Positions 44,328-53,621 of a stretch of 64,000 nucleotides of DNA are shown here, piece after piece. The notes under the pieces are model-generated. The model ran no database searches. It was not told the DNA's origin and saw only the letters and a list, made by a program, of their open reading frames with translations. Each line of letters starts with the position of its first letter. Position 1 is the stretch's first letter. Position numbers and translations under genes: made by a program. Source of the stretch: Arthrobacter sp. SLBN-100 (GTDB taxonomy: Bacteria > Actinomycetota > Actinomycetes > Actinomycetales > Micrococcaceae); contig NZ_VFMY01000001.1 in NCBI RefSeq assembly GCF_006715305.1, positions 3,038,001-3,102,000 of the forward strand. The letters are read 5' to 3'.

Positions 44328-45755
44328 TCACCCCAGCGCCGGCTCCCGTTTCGCGTGGCCGGTGGCCTGTTCGTAGCCGTAGGCGACCTGGAGCAGCTCG
44401 AAATCCTGCCCGTGGTTCATCGCCAGCTGCAGCCCCACCGGCAAGCCGCAGTCGCTGAACCCGGCCGGAACCGAGATGGCAGGGATGCCGGTCGCAGAGA
44501 TCAGGCAGGCGGAGCGCATCCAGTCCAGGTATGTCTCGAACTCGGTGCCGTTGATGGACGTCGGGTACCGCAATGACGCCTCGAAGGGCAACAATTGCGC
44601 GGTGGGGCTGGCGAACACATCGTACCGGCCGAAGAAGCGCCGCACGCTGGTGTCCAGCCGGGTCCGGGCGAGGGCTGCGGAGACCAGGTCCTGCCCGCTG
44701 AGTGCATGCCCCCTGTCCACGTTCCAACGCACTTCAGGCTTGACCACGTCCAGGTGCTTGGCCACCAGCTCACCCAGGCCCAGGGCAAATTCGAACGCTC
44801 GGGTGGTGCTGAATACTTCGTCTGCGTCCCGCAGGTCCGGCGCGGCTTCTTCTACGGTGGCGCCGAGATCCTCGAAGATCCGCAGCTGGCTTTCCAGGAC
44901 GCGCAGCACCTCCTTCTCCACCGGGACGCCCAGGCCGAAGTCCGGTGACCAGCCGATCCGCAGGCCGGTCAGGTCGCGCCGCAGCGGCTCGGTAAATCGC
45001 CCGGCCGGCACCGGAGCGGCATAGGGCACGGAGGGGTCCGGCCCGGCGACGGCCGTCATGGCAAGGGCGATGTCTTCCACGTCGCGGGCCATGGTGCCGG
45101 TCCGAGCGAGCCAGGCCCACGCGTTGCGGGTCGGCGCCACCGGGATCACGCCCACCGACGGCCGAAACCCCACCACGTTGCAGAACGATGCCGGGATCCG
45201 GAGCGAGCCGCCCATGTCGCTACCGTCGCTGAGCGGCTGGATGCGGGCCGCGATGGCGGCCGCCGCGCCGCCGCTGCTGCCGCCGGCGCTCTTCGCAGTG
45301 TCGTAGGGGTTGACGGTGGTGCCGAAGATGTCGTTGAAGGTGTGCGAGCCGGCAGCGAACTCCGGCACGTTGGTTTTGCCTGTGGTGACCACACCGGCCG
45401 CCTTGAACCTGGCGATGATGAGATCATCAAAGTCCGGCACGAAATCCCGGAAGATCACCGATCCCTGTGTGGTTCGCAGGCCCCTGGTGTTGTTGGTGTC
45501 CTTGTGTGTCATGGGCAGGCCATGGAGCGGCGGGAGCTGGGCACCGGAGACGGTGAGTGTGTCAGCCGCCGCTGCCAGCGCCGCCGCACCCTCGCGGTCC
45601 TCGGTCACCACCGCGTTGAGCTCTCCGTTCACGGTGTCGATCCGGGCGAAGTGAGCATCGAGGGCCTCGCGTGCGGAAATGTGCCGGCCCCGGATGGCCG
45701 CGGTCAGCTCCGTGGCGGACAGCGCGCTGATGCCGTTCGCCGCCGTTTCGGTCAC
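44328..45755 (-). CDS. Amidase (amidase signature family)
   Basis: 475 residues, GTG start overlapping the stop of the amidohydrolase gene (GTGA). The Ser-cisSer-Lys triad is visible: K85 in MTHKDTNNTRG, Ser160/161 in AGGSSGGAAAA, and nucleophile S184 in DMGGSLRIPA. It hydrolyses a carboxamide to acid and ammonia. It is the last gene of an operon with a carbamoylase-like enzyme and an M20 amidohydrolase, controlled by a LacI protein. Confidence 0.94.
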   Translation of the reverse strand: MTETAANGISALSATELTAAIRGRHISAREALDAHFARIDTVNGELNAVVTEDREGAAALAAAADTLTVSGAQLPPLHGLPMTHKDTNNTRGLRTTQGSVIFRDFVPDFDDLIIARFKAAGVVTTGKTNVPEFAAGSHTFNDIFGTTVNPYDTAKSAGGSSGGAAAAIAARIQPLSDGSDMGGSLRIPASFCNVVGFRPSVGVIPVAPTRNAWAWLARTGTMARDVEDIALAMTAVAGPDPSVPYAAPVPAGRFTEPLRRDLTGLRIGWSPDFGLGVPVEKEVLRVLESQLRIFEDLGATVEEAAPDLRDADEVFSTTRAFEFALGLGELVAKHLDVVKPEVRWNVDRGHALSGQDLVSAALARTRLDTSVRRFFGRYDVFASPTAQLLPFEASLRYPTSINGTEFETYLDWMRSACLISATGIPAISVPAGFSDCGLPVGLQLAMNHGQDFELLQVAYGYEQATGHAKREPALG

Positions 45756-46996
45756 AGCGCGGCCCAAGAGCTGCCCACCCGGGAGAGCAGGGAAGTCAGG
45801 GCGGCGCGGAGGCCTGTGCTCAGGGTCGGCTCGACGTCCGGTGCGAAGTACGGCGAGTGGTTCCCGGGCAGGGGAGCCTCGGCGTCGAGCCTGTCCTGCG
45901 TGTAGGCGCCGAACATCCAGTACACGGACGGCACGTCCAGCGCCTGGGCGAGGAGCCCGAAGTCCTCGCTGCCCATCACTGGCGGGACCACGTTCACGCA
46001 GTCCTCGCCGAGGGCGGCCTGGAACTCGCTGATCAGTGCGTCGGCGGAGGCGGGGTCGTTGTAGCACTGCGGGAAGCTGGAGATTTCCTCGATGTCGGGG
46101 GCGGGGGCTCCGGAGGCGTCCGCTTCGGCATGCAGGATTCGACGCAGGGAATCGAGCACCCGGGTGCGGACGTCGACGTCGAACGTCCGCACGTTGATGG
46201 AGAACTCGGCCGTGGCAGGAATGATGTTTTCCTTCAGCCCCGCGTGGAAGGTGCCCACGGTCACCACGGCGGACTTCATCGGGTGGACCTCGCGGGATAC
46301 GACGGTCTGCAGCCGCACGACCATGTGAGCGCCGAGGACGATCGGATCAATGGACTGCTCCGGCTGGGAGCCGTGGGCCTGGCGACCGTGGACGGTGATC
46401 TTCCAAGAGTCGGCCATGGCCATGGCCGTGCCGCTGCTGATGTTGACTGTTCCGGACAGGCCCGGCCAGACATGTTGTCCGTAGATGATTTCCGGCTTCG
46501 GGGCCTTTTCCCAAAGTCCGTCTTCGATCATGGCCTTGGCCCCGGCGGCGGTTTCCTCGCCAGGCTGGAAGATGAAGACCACGGTCCCGGACCACACGTC
46601 CAGGTTTTCGGTCAGCAGTTGTGCGGCCGTGAGCGCGACGGTCATGTGGGTGTCGTGGCCGCAGCCGTGCATCACTGGGACGGGCGTGCCGTTTGTGAGT
46701 TCCCCAGTGGCGGTGCTGGCGTATTCCAGGCCGGTGTCTTCCTTCATCGGCAGGCCGTCGGTGTCCGCACGGTAGCCCACGACCGGTCCTGTCCCGTTGC
46801 GCAGTATTCCCACGACCCCAGTGCCGCCGCACATGATCGTTTCCAAACCCAGTGCGTCGAGCTTCTGCTGGATGAACGCCGCTGTGTTGGTCTCCTGCAT
46901 CGAGAGTTCGGGGTGCGCGTGGAGGTGGTGGTAGAGCTCGTGCATTTCGGCCTGGCGGGTGTCGCTGAGTTCAAACAATGAAGTGCTGATGGTCAT
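45752..46996 (-). CDS. M20-family amidohydrolase (hippurate hydrolase/IAA-amino acid hydrolase type)
   Basis: 414 residues. Metal-site motifs are HAHPELSMQE, RADTDGLPMKED, MHGCGHDTHMT and QPGEETAAGAKAMIEDG; the dimerisation domain lies in the middle. The family removes acyl groups from amino acids (for example hippurate or indole-acetyl amino acids). GGAAGGA precedes the ATG. It lies between two membrane-protein genes and the amidase gene, so the operon is likely to import and hydrolyse an N-acyl or amide-linked compound. Confidence 0.92.
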   Translation of the reverse strand: MTISTSLFELSDTRQAEMHELYHHLHAHPELSMQETNTAAFIQQKLDALGLETIMCGGTGVVGILRNGTGPVVGYRADTDGLPMKEDTGLEYASTATGELTNGTPVPVMHGCGHDTHMTVALTAAQLLTENLDVWSGTVVFIFQPGEETAAGAKAMIEDGLWEKAPKPEIIYGQHVWPGLSGTVNISSGTAMAMADSWKITVHGRQAHGSQPEQSIDPIVLGAHMVVRLQTVVSREVHPMKSAVVTVGTFHAGLKENIIPATAEFSINVRTFDVDVRTRVLDSLRRILHAEADASGAPAPDIEEISSFPQCYNDPASADALISEFQAALGEDCVNVVPPVMGSEDFGLLAQALDVPSVYWMFGAYTQDRLDAEAPLPGNHSPYFAPDVEPTLSTGLRAALTSLLSRVGSSWAAL

Positions 46997-47076
46997 GGGG
47001 TTCCTTCCGGAGGAGTTCGGGAGTCTGGTTCGGGAGCTTGCTGGGCTTAATTCAGCGAGCTTCGTTCAGCTGCGCC

Positions 47077-47805
47077 CTAGTTCACGAGGGTGGTGGCGGC
47101 GGTCGTGTCCTTGCGGGACCGCAGGAACCATGCCAGGGCCGCCGTCAGCAGGACCACAATCCCGGTGGCCGGCTTGGCGAGCGCCGGGACGGCGGGGACT
47201 AGGACGAAGAGGACGATGGCAGCGACGACGACGGCGATGACCGTCACCCTAGGCTGCTTCATGGTGACGATGAGCTGGACCAGGACGGCGCCGATGATGC
47301 TGGGGAAGATGTAGAGCCGGGCGACATCCACGATGTTGGCCGGGATGACGCTGACCAACCAGGTGCCGAGCACGCCCACGAACAGCAGCATCGAGACCAC
47401 GTGGACCATCGCGGCTCCGCAGATGGCCATGAGGGCCGCGAACTCTCCGCGTTTGGTGCCGGCCTTGGCGCCGACCGTCGCCTGGGCCACCAGGGCCGAA
47501 GGGAGCAGCTTGTTGGCGATGTTGCCGATCATGAAGGCCTGGTACATGGCGGCCGGGCCGAGGACGGGGTAGTAGGTGATGGGCTCAACGAACCACAACA
47601 CGAAGAACGCGGCCGCGACGGCGAAGAAGGCTGTCCAGATCTGGCCGGAGGTGATGCCGAGGTCGCCGAAGAATACAAGGTAGAGCGGGGCTGCGAGCGA
47701 GAAGATGAGTGCGGAGCCCATGGTGATCTGGCCCCAGCGGGAGGTGGTGCGGTCGAATTGGAGGAGCGCCGCGGCGCGGGAGGTGTCACTGGCGAGAGCA
47801 GTCAT
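47077..47805 (-). CDS. Membrane protein, partner of the DUF5058-like protein
   Basis: 242 residues with about six hydrophobic segments (ALIFSLAAPLYLVFFG, TAFFAVAAAFFVLWFV, and three near the C-terminus) and a conserved-looking loop PVLGPAAMYQAFMIGNIANK. Chosen start ATG 47805; a longer frame lacks a ribosome site. It always lies next to the DUF5058-like gene in this operon and could form a two-protein transporter with it; transport of the amidohydrolase substrate is inferred from context only. Confidence 0.72.
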   Translation of the reverse strand: MTALASDTSRAAALLQFDRTTSRWGQITMGSALIFSLAAPLYLVFFGDLGITSGQIWTAFFAVAAAFFVLWFVEPITYYPVLGPAAMYQAFMIGNIANKLLPSALVAQATVGAKAGTKRGEFAALMAICGAAMVHVVSMLLFVGVLGTWLVSVIPANIVDVARLYIFPSIIGAVLVQLIVTMKQPRVTVIAVVVAAIVLFVLVPAVPALAKPATGIVVLLTAALAWFLRSRKDTTAATTLVN

Positions 47806-47849
47806 GAAGTCAATCCTTTCGAGACGGGATAGTGGCTTGGCCTGGCTGC

Positions 47850-48596
47850 CTAGGCAGCCATTCCGGACGTGTGGGCGGCGTAGGCGACAAAGAGGCCAAC
47901 CACGATCGAGATCCCAAGCCCCCATTCCCGTAGCCATGCGACGGCAAACTTTTTGGCCAGCGTTAGGCAGATGCCCATGGCCAAGGCAGACACTATGACA
48001 GTGACGATGTGCACCGGGGTCTTGCCGAGCTCCGCGATGCCGAGGCTGGCGAACGCCCCGATCAGCGCGGCCGCGGGAACGATCGCCATCAGGGAAGGGT
48101 TGACCGCACGCAGCTTCGAATCACCGCGTCGGAGGATCGGAGTGAGGACCAGCGTGGAAATCATCCACATTGCACCGGACATGCTCATCGCCATGAATGC
48201 CACGGCAAAGACGCTCTGGTTGTAACCCGGGCCGCCGAGCGTTGCCCCCATGGTGGTGGCGGCGAGGCTCGCCGATGCAGATTCCGTGGCTGCGGAACCC
48301 ACAAGGCCGATTCGGACCAGCACCGCGGGCGTTCCGAACAGGGTCAGCAGCGCAATGCTGACCAGCACAACGGCCAGGGACGGGCCGATCGCCGCCACGG
48401 CGCCGGCCCGAAATGATTGCTTCAACTCGATTTGGGAGATATCCGCGGCCGGCCCTGCCTTCCTGGCGGCGCGCATGTAGATGACGGATTGGAGAATAAT
48501 GGCCCCGAAGACACCGATGGCCAGCACCCAAAGGACGGGGAGGTTGGCAATTGAGAGGATGTCCGTGGAGGTCCCGGAAGTTTCTGCAGTAGTCAT
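47850..48596 (-). CDS. DUF5058-like membrane protein, probable transporter subunit
   Basis: 248 residues with about seven hydrophobic segments. AAIGPSLAVVLVSIALLTLF and LVRIGLVGSAATESASA resemble the DUF5058 family, whose genes often neighbour M20 peptidases or amidohydrolases. A role in substrate uptake is plausible but not shown. It is 44 nt upstream of the second membrane-protein gene. Confidence 0.72.
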   Translation of the reverse strand: MTTAETSGTSTDILSIANLPVLWVLAIGVFGAIILQSVIYMRAARKAGPAADISQIELKQSFRAGAVAAIGPSLAVVLVSIALLTLFGTPAVLVRIGLVGSAATESASASLAATTMGATLGGPGYNQSVFAVAFMAMSMSGAMWMISTLVLTPILRRGDSKLRAVNPSLMAIVPAAALIGAFASLGIAELGKTPVHIVTVIVSALAMGICLTLAKKFAVAWLREWGLGISIVVGLFVAYAAHTSGMAA

Positions 48597-48644
48597 GGAT
48601 GCTCCGATGCTGGATAAGGAGGCGAGCGGATGATGAGTATCGTG

Positions 48645-49916
48645 CTAATGCGTTAGAAGCTCGGTGCGGTCGAGCCCGGTCAGCGTCTGTGCGAGGGCGC
48701 CGACGCCGATGGCGATGTCAGTAAATTCGGTCCATTCCTCCGGGCAGTGGCTTTTGCCGGCCTTGGACGGTACAAAGATCATGCCCATCGGCGCGAGCGC
48801 CGCCATATGAACGGCGTCGTGGGTAGCCCCGCTGGGGATGGGCATCCACGGAATGCCGCTGGCGTCAGCGGCCGCTGCGGCTACGTCGTGGATACGTGGA
48901 TGGGCCTGAACGACGGGGTTGTCCGTGGTCCAGTCGAAGTCGACGTCGACTCCTAGGTTCCGTGCACTGCCCAGGATTTCCTCGGCCAGCCGGCCACGGA
49001 CCCCGCTAAGCCAGACGTTGTCGACGCTGCGGACTTCGCTGGTCATCCGTACGAGGGATGGCACCACGTTGGGCGAGCGTGACTCGGATTCGACACGGGT
49101 GGTGGTGGCGACCCCGTGGTTGGGGGCGCCGCAACCTTGGCGGCGGACAGCGAGTACCGCTTCGGCCGCTGCAACCATAGCGTCCCTGCGATCATCCATC
49201 GCCCGGGTGCCGGCGTGGTCGGGGCTTCCCGTGAAGGTTGCGACGAGCCGCTCGATTCCGGTGATAGCCGTGACCATGCCAAGCGGTAGCTGGCGCTGTT
49301 CCAGAGTGGGGCCCTGTTCGATATGCAGCTCTATGAAGGCGTGGAGCGGTGAGCTGCGGGCCCAGCGCGTCTGTAGCGCGGCCCCGGGATCGAGCCCGAA
49401 GTCGCGGTACGCCTGCCCGAGGCTGACGCCGCGATAATCCTGCCGGTCCAGGTCCGCGTGGGATAGTTCGCCAGTGATGGCCCTGCTGCCCAGGCAGCTG
49501 AGGCCGAAGGCATTGGATTCCTCGCCGAGAAAATCCACAACCAGGAGGTCTCGGTGGAGCCGTTGCCCGGATTCCCGGAGCAGCCGAGCGGCCTCCAACG
49601 CACCAAGCACGCCCACGACGCCGTCGAAACGGCCGCCGCCGTCAACCGTGTCCGTGTGCGAACCGGTTACCAGCGCCGGGGCGTTCGGATCGTTGCCGGC
49701 GAGCCGGCCGACGATATTGCCGGCGGCGTCCACCCGGACCTCAAGTCCGGCTCCAGCCATCTGCTCGGAAACCCACTGCCGGGATTCCCGGTACGCCTCG
49801 CTGAACACTTCCCTGGTCCAACCTGGCCGGGTCGCATCGCGGTACGTGGCCAATTCCAAAATGCCGTTACCGAGTCGTTCGGCGGCTTCTTGGCTCTGAT
49901 CGATGAGATCGAGCAT
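48645..49916 (-). CDS. Zn-dependent hydrolase, N-carbamoyl amino acid/allantoate amidohydrolase family (M20)
   Basis: 423 residues. Motifs of the carbamoylase branch are GSHTDTVDGGGRFDGVVGV, FLGEESNAFGLSCLGSRA, ELHIEQGPTLEQ and GATHDAVHMAALAPMGMIFVP. These enzymes remove a carbamoyl group from ureido compounds such as N-carbamoyl amino acids, allantoate or ureidoglycolate. AAGGAGC precedes the ATG. It is the first gene of the LacI-controlled operon. Confidence 0.92.
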   Translation of the reverse strand: MLDLIDQSQEAAERLGNGILELATYRDATRPGWTREVFSEAYRESRQWVSEQMAGAGLEVRVDAAGNIVGRLAGNDPNAPALVTGSHTDTVDGGGRFDGVVGVLGALEAARLLRESGQRLHRDLLVVDFLGEESNAFGLSCLGSRAITGELSHADLDRQDYRGVSLGQAYRDFGLDPGAALQTRWARSSPLHAFIELHIEQGPTLEQRQLPLGMVTAITGIERLVATFTGSPDHAGTRAMDDRRDAMVAAAEAVLAVRRQGCGAPNHGVATTTRVESESRSPNVVPSLVRMTSEVRSVDNVWLSGVRGRLAEEILGSARNLGVDVDFDWTTDNPVVQAHPRIHDVAAAAADASGIPWMPIPSGATHDAVHMAALAPMGMIFVPSKAGKSHCPEEWTEFTDIAIGVGALAQTLTGLDRTELLTH

Positions 49917-49999
49917 AGTGCTCCTTGATTTAACGTTGGTCCGAAGGACGGTGGATCGTGCAATCGTTTGCGTTGCGCTCTTGGCGGAACAACGCGGAG

Positions 50000-50038
50000 G
50001 AAAGTGTTTCGTACATCACACTAGAAACGCCGTGTTTC
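50000..50038. promoter_or_regulatory. Two LacI-type operator candidates (GAAA/TTTC repeats)
   Basis: GAAAGTGTTTC at 50000-50010 (4-bp arms, 3-nt centre) and GAAAC-GCCGT-GTTTC at 50024-50038 lie in the 248-nt gap between the carbamoylase operon and the LacI gene. Confidence 0.5.
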
Positions 50039-50164
50039 GTCAAGGTTTCTGCTCGATTAACATTCAATGCTCGCACCTGCCCGGTGAAATGGCGCAAACC
50101 TTTGCACGCAGATCCCTCTCCGGATGGGACTAGACTTCTTGGAACATCTGAAGGGGGCGCCGCT

Positions 50165-51187
50165 ATCACCGATTCACCCGCATCTGGGCGTCCCAGGCCC
50201 GTCACTCTGGCCACGGTGGCCCATCACGCCCAGGTGCATGTCTCCACTGCCTCCCGGGCGCTTAGCGACGACCCCTCGGGGATCAGTACCGAGACTGTCC
50301 GGCGCGTGCGTGAGCTCGCTGCCATGCTCGGGTACCGTCGCAATCTGGGCGCCGCCGGGCTGCGAACTGGAACCTCACGACTGATTGGCGTACTGGTTCC
50401 TCGGCTGACCGATCTGGCGCTGGCCACGATCTATGAGAGCATCGACGCGACTGCGGAGTCGGCCGGCTACAGCACGGTGGTGGCAAACACCTACGACGAT
50501 TCAGAGCACCGCCGGGCACGGCTCAATGCCATGTTGTCCCGGCAAATGGACGGGGTAATCATCGGCGATTCACACATCGGCGACACGGCCGGCTACGAGC
50601 TGCAGAGCCGCGGCGTACCCTATGTGCTCGTGATGCGCCGACTGGAGGGACATCTGTCCGTGGCGACCGATGACGAGCTCGGCGGCAGGCTGGCCGCCCA
50701 GCACCTTTTGGACTTGGGTCACAAGCGGGTCGGCATCATAGCCGGGGATCTGCTGGCGAGCACCGGCCGGGAACGGTCACAAGGCTTCCGGCGCGCGTTC
50801 GAAGCCGCCGGTTATCCCGTGGAGGACCACTATGTGGCGAGCACCGGGTTCGGCACGGCTGCCGGACGGATGGGCGGCGCGCAGCTGCTGGCCCTGCCGG
50901 AGCCGCCCACGGCGATCTTTGCCGTGGATGACCTCACCGCCCTGGGTGCCATGGGTGCCATCCGGGCCGCAGGGAAAAGGCTGCGAGAAGATGTGGCACT
51001 CATTGGATACAACGACCTCGTTCTAGCCGACAACCTGCCCATCCCGCTCACGTCAGTGCGTTCGGATCTGAAGACCATGGGTCGGCTCAGCGTCGAGGCC
51101 CTGTTGCAGGGGATCGGCGGCAAAACCGCGAGCTCAACACTGCTCCCGCCGGTCTTGGTTCCCCGGGCGACGACGGTGGCTGACTAG
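50165..51187 (+). CDS. LacI-family regulator of the carbamoylase/amidase operon, ATC start likely
   Basis: About 340 residues. The helix-turn-helix is VTLATVAHHAQVHVSTASRA and the effector domain ends SSTLLPPVLVPRATTVAD. No ATG, GTG or TTG lies between the strong AAGGGGG (50151-50157) and the DNA-binding domain; an ATC at 50165, 7 nt after it, gives the normal family length. In-frame alternatives are GTG 50084 or TTG 50101, which lack ribosome sites. It is divergent from the amide-compound operon, which it probably represses. Confidence 0.85.
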   Translation: MTDSPASGRPRPVTLATVAHHAQVHVSTASRALSDDPSGISTETVRRVRELAAMLGYRRNLGAAGLRTGTSRLIGVLVPRLTDLALATIYESIDATAESAGYSTVVANTYDDSEHRRARLNAMLSRQMDGVIIGDSHIGDTAGYELQSRGVPYVLVMRRLEGHLSVATDDELGGRLAAQHLLDLGHKRVGIIAGDLLASTGRERSQGFRRAFEAAGYPVEDHYVASTGFGTAAGRMGGAQLLALPEPPTAIFAVDDLTALGAMGAIRAAGKRLREDVALIGYNDLVLADNLPIPLTSVRSDLKTMGRLSVEALLQGIGGKTASSTLLPPVLVPRATTVAD

Positions 51188-51957
51188 ACGGGCCTGAGTG
51201 ACGACGGGCCACAGCGACTCTGGCCAGCCGGTCCCTCGACACCCCGCCAGCATATCCGGACGACGTGCCGGGGTTAGCTAAATCGCACCACACCAACGAG
51301 GTGGACAGGGTTACCCAACTCTGCTACTAACCGCAGTGGCACCAAGGTGCCCGTACTTTGCGCAGCCGTCTGGGTAGGAGTTTGGTACTGCGACCTCGCA
51401 CGAGGGCAGCGCACTCCTCTATCTGGCCTCCCAAGGCGCTGGCAGAACGCCTTGGGTACCAACCGCCGTCGGGAACCCTTTAACGGTCCAAGCGGCCGAA
51501 AACGGGGAACGCGCCTCACCGCGTCCTAGTCTGTGGGCGCAAGGCGCCTCAAACGTGTGTGTGAAACTCCGCGGGGAGAGGGTCTGAGCAGTGGGAGCAG
51601 TTCACGCCGTCAGTTTGGGGTGTAACGACACTGACGCATGGCGCGCTCAGTCAGAAGATGTAGCGGCGCGAAACGTGAAGTTTCCTTTGTCCAGTTTGTT
51701 TGGCGTGGATGCGCTTAGTCTTTGGGCAACTTCTTCTTCCCGGAGCTTTGTGTCGTGCCAAGCGCAGCTCACACCGTCCTCGACCGGGCCACCCCTCGAG
51801 GTCCCATCAAGGGAATGCCCCGGGGAACAGCAAAAGCCGCCTTCAGGAGCTTGAAGTTGAAGGTCGGTGCCGTAAACATGGAAACCGCCCGCACAGGTCT
51901 ACCTGTGCGGGCGGTTTGCGGCATCGGCCGGCTTCGTTTTAGGTAATGGTCGAGAGG
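51188..51957. other. Gene-free stretch of 770 nt
   Basis: No credible gene is seen on either strand; short frames here lack ribosome sites and domain sense. It contains an inverted repeat CCCAAGGCG/CGCCTTGGG (51430-51438 and 51448-51456) of unknown role, and the dctA terminator at its right end. Confidence 0.5.
51882..51917. terminator. Intrinsic terminator downstream of dctA
   Basis: A perfect 17-bp stem (AAACCGCCCGCACAGGT) with a 2-nt loop; the A/T ends allow function in either direction. It lies 41 nt past the dctA stop. Confidence 0.85.
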
Positions 51958-53303
51958 CTAGGCGGGAACCGGGACGGGCCGGACCTCAGCCCCCGTTGCC
52001 ACAGGTTCGCCGTGCCCGGCTACCATTGTCTGCTCATCGAAGGGCAGGTTGCCGGCCAGTACCTGGTCCACCTGGCCGCGGTCGATTTCCTTGACCCAAG
52101 TGCCGATCAGAATGGTGGCTACGGCGTTGCCGGTGAAGTTGGTCAGGGCGCGGGCCTCGGACATGAACCTGTCGATTCCGACGATCATGCCGACGCCACC
52201 GAGCAGTTCAGGCTTGTGTGCCTGCAGGCCTGCAGCCAGGGTAGCCAGGCCAGCGCCGGTGACGCCGGCTGCACCCTTGGAGGCGATGATCATGAAGACC
52301 AGCAGGGAAACCTGGGCGCCGAGGTCCAGCGGGGTGCCCATGGCGTTGGCGACGAACAGGGACGCCATGGTCAGGTAGATGGCGGTGCCGTCAAGGTTGA
52401 AGGAGTAGCCGGTGGGGACCGTGACGCCCACAACGGGCTTGGAGACGCCGAGGTGTTCCATCTTGGCGATCAGGCGGGGCAGAGCTGCCCAGAGGAGGAC
52501 GTGGAGAAGATCAGCAGGTATTCGCGGGCCAGGTACTTCATGAGCTTGAAGATATTGACTCCGGTCACGGTTTTCAGCAGTCCGCCCAGGATGATGACGA
52601 TGAACAGTGCACACGTGATGTAGAAGGCAGCCATCAGGGTGAACATGCTGACGATGGCCTGGAAGCCGGTGGCTCCTACGACGGCGGCGATGGCACCGAA
52701 GGCGCCCACGGGGGCCAGCCACATGATCATGATGAGGATGCGGAAGACGACGGCCTGGCCGTGGCCGATGGCCTTGAGTACGGGTGCACCCTGCGGGCCC
52801 ATCTTCTGGAGGGCGAAACCTACGAGGAGGGCTGCAAAGAGCGTGGGAAGGACCGGAATGTCGCCCGGGATGATTCCGAGGAGGAAGGCGACGGTGCTGT
52901 CGACTTCTGCCTTCTTGGAGGGATCGTAGGGTGCCAGCTTCAGGCCCTCGCCCGGGTGGATCAGGTTGCCGACCACCAGGCCGATGGCCAGGGCGAACGT
53001 GGACATGACCACGAAGTAGCCCAGCGCCAGTCCACCGACCTTGCCCACAGTGGCGGCCTTCGCGATGGAGCCGATGCCCAGGACGATGGTGCAGAAAATG
53101 ATCGGTGCGATCATCATCTTGATGAGCTTGATGAATCCGTCGCCGAGCGGCTTGAGGGATTTGCCCACCTCGGGGAAAAGCAGGCCGACGACGGCGCCCA
53201 GGATGACGGCGACGATGACGGCAATGTAGAGGTAATGCGACTTGTCCAGGCCCTTGCGCCGCGTCTTCACGCTGTCAAGCGACTCTCCTCGTTGAGAAGC
53301 CAT
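51958..53303 (-). pseudogene. dctA: C4-dicarboxylate transporter DctA, interrupted by a one-base frameshift
   Basis: The 5' part (53303-52470) encodes an intact DAACS-family N-terminus through LIFSTSSS, then reads GQLCPA and stops. The 3' part continues in another frame as ALPRLIAKMEHLGVSKPVVG, then GYSFNLDGTAIYLTMASLFV and DRFMSEARALTNFTGNAVAT. One missing base near 52489-52491, in the codons for the SSSE motif (a GAG reduced to GG), would restore a normal protein of about 448 residues. The gene imports succinate, fumarate and malate and is divergent from malic enzyme. AAAGGAGAC precedes the start. A sequencing error cannot be excluded. Confidence 0.85.
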
Positions 53304-53621
53304 GATGTGTCTCCTTTAGATAATGTGGAAGACGCTGCGCACAAGCTCTTGGCTCTTCGCGTCGGTCCGTTATGTGACCTTCATCATTGGGCATGCAGTG
53401 ATTGGCCTCACCCTTGCGTTCATATTGGTCATAAAGGGTTGCGGTTCGCTCGGAAGAATGGCGTAACGTACCAGTTCGAGAACCGGCAGGTCTTTGCCGG
53501 ATGCCCTACTACCAGGCAGCCCTCGGGCGCTCATTCAGCAAGCCACAACCACTTCCTTGGGTCCGTTCGGGCGCAGGTTCCATGTGCCGTGTGAGCACGG
53601 CGAGCACCAGGAGACAACGAC
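53304..53621. promoter_or_regulatory. Divergent control region of dctA and malic enzyme
   Basis: The 318-nt gap holds no gene. It has locally A+T-richer sequence around 53395-53445 (TTCATATTGGTCATAAAGG) and repeated CGTGTGAGCACGG/CGAGCAC words near 53585-53607, but no site can be assigned. Confidence 0.4.
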
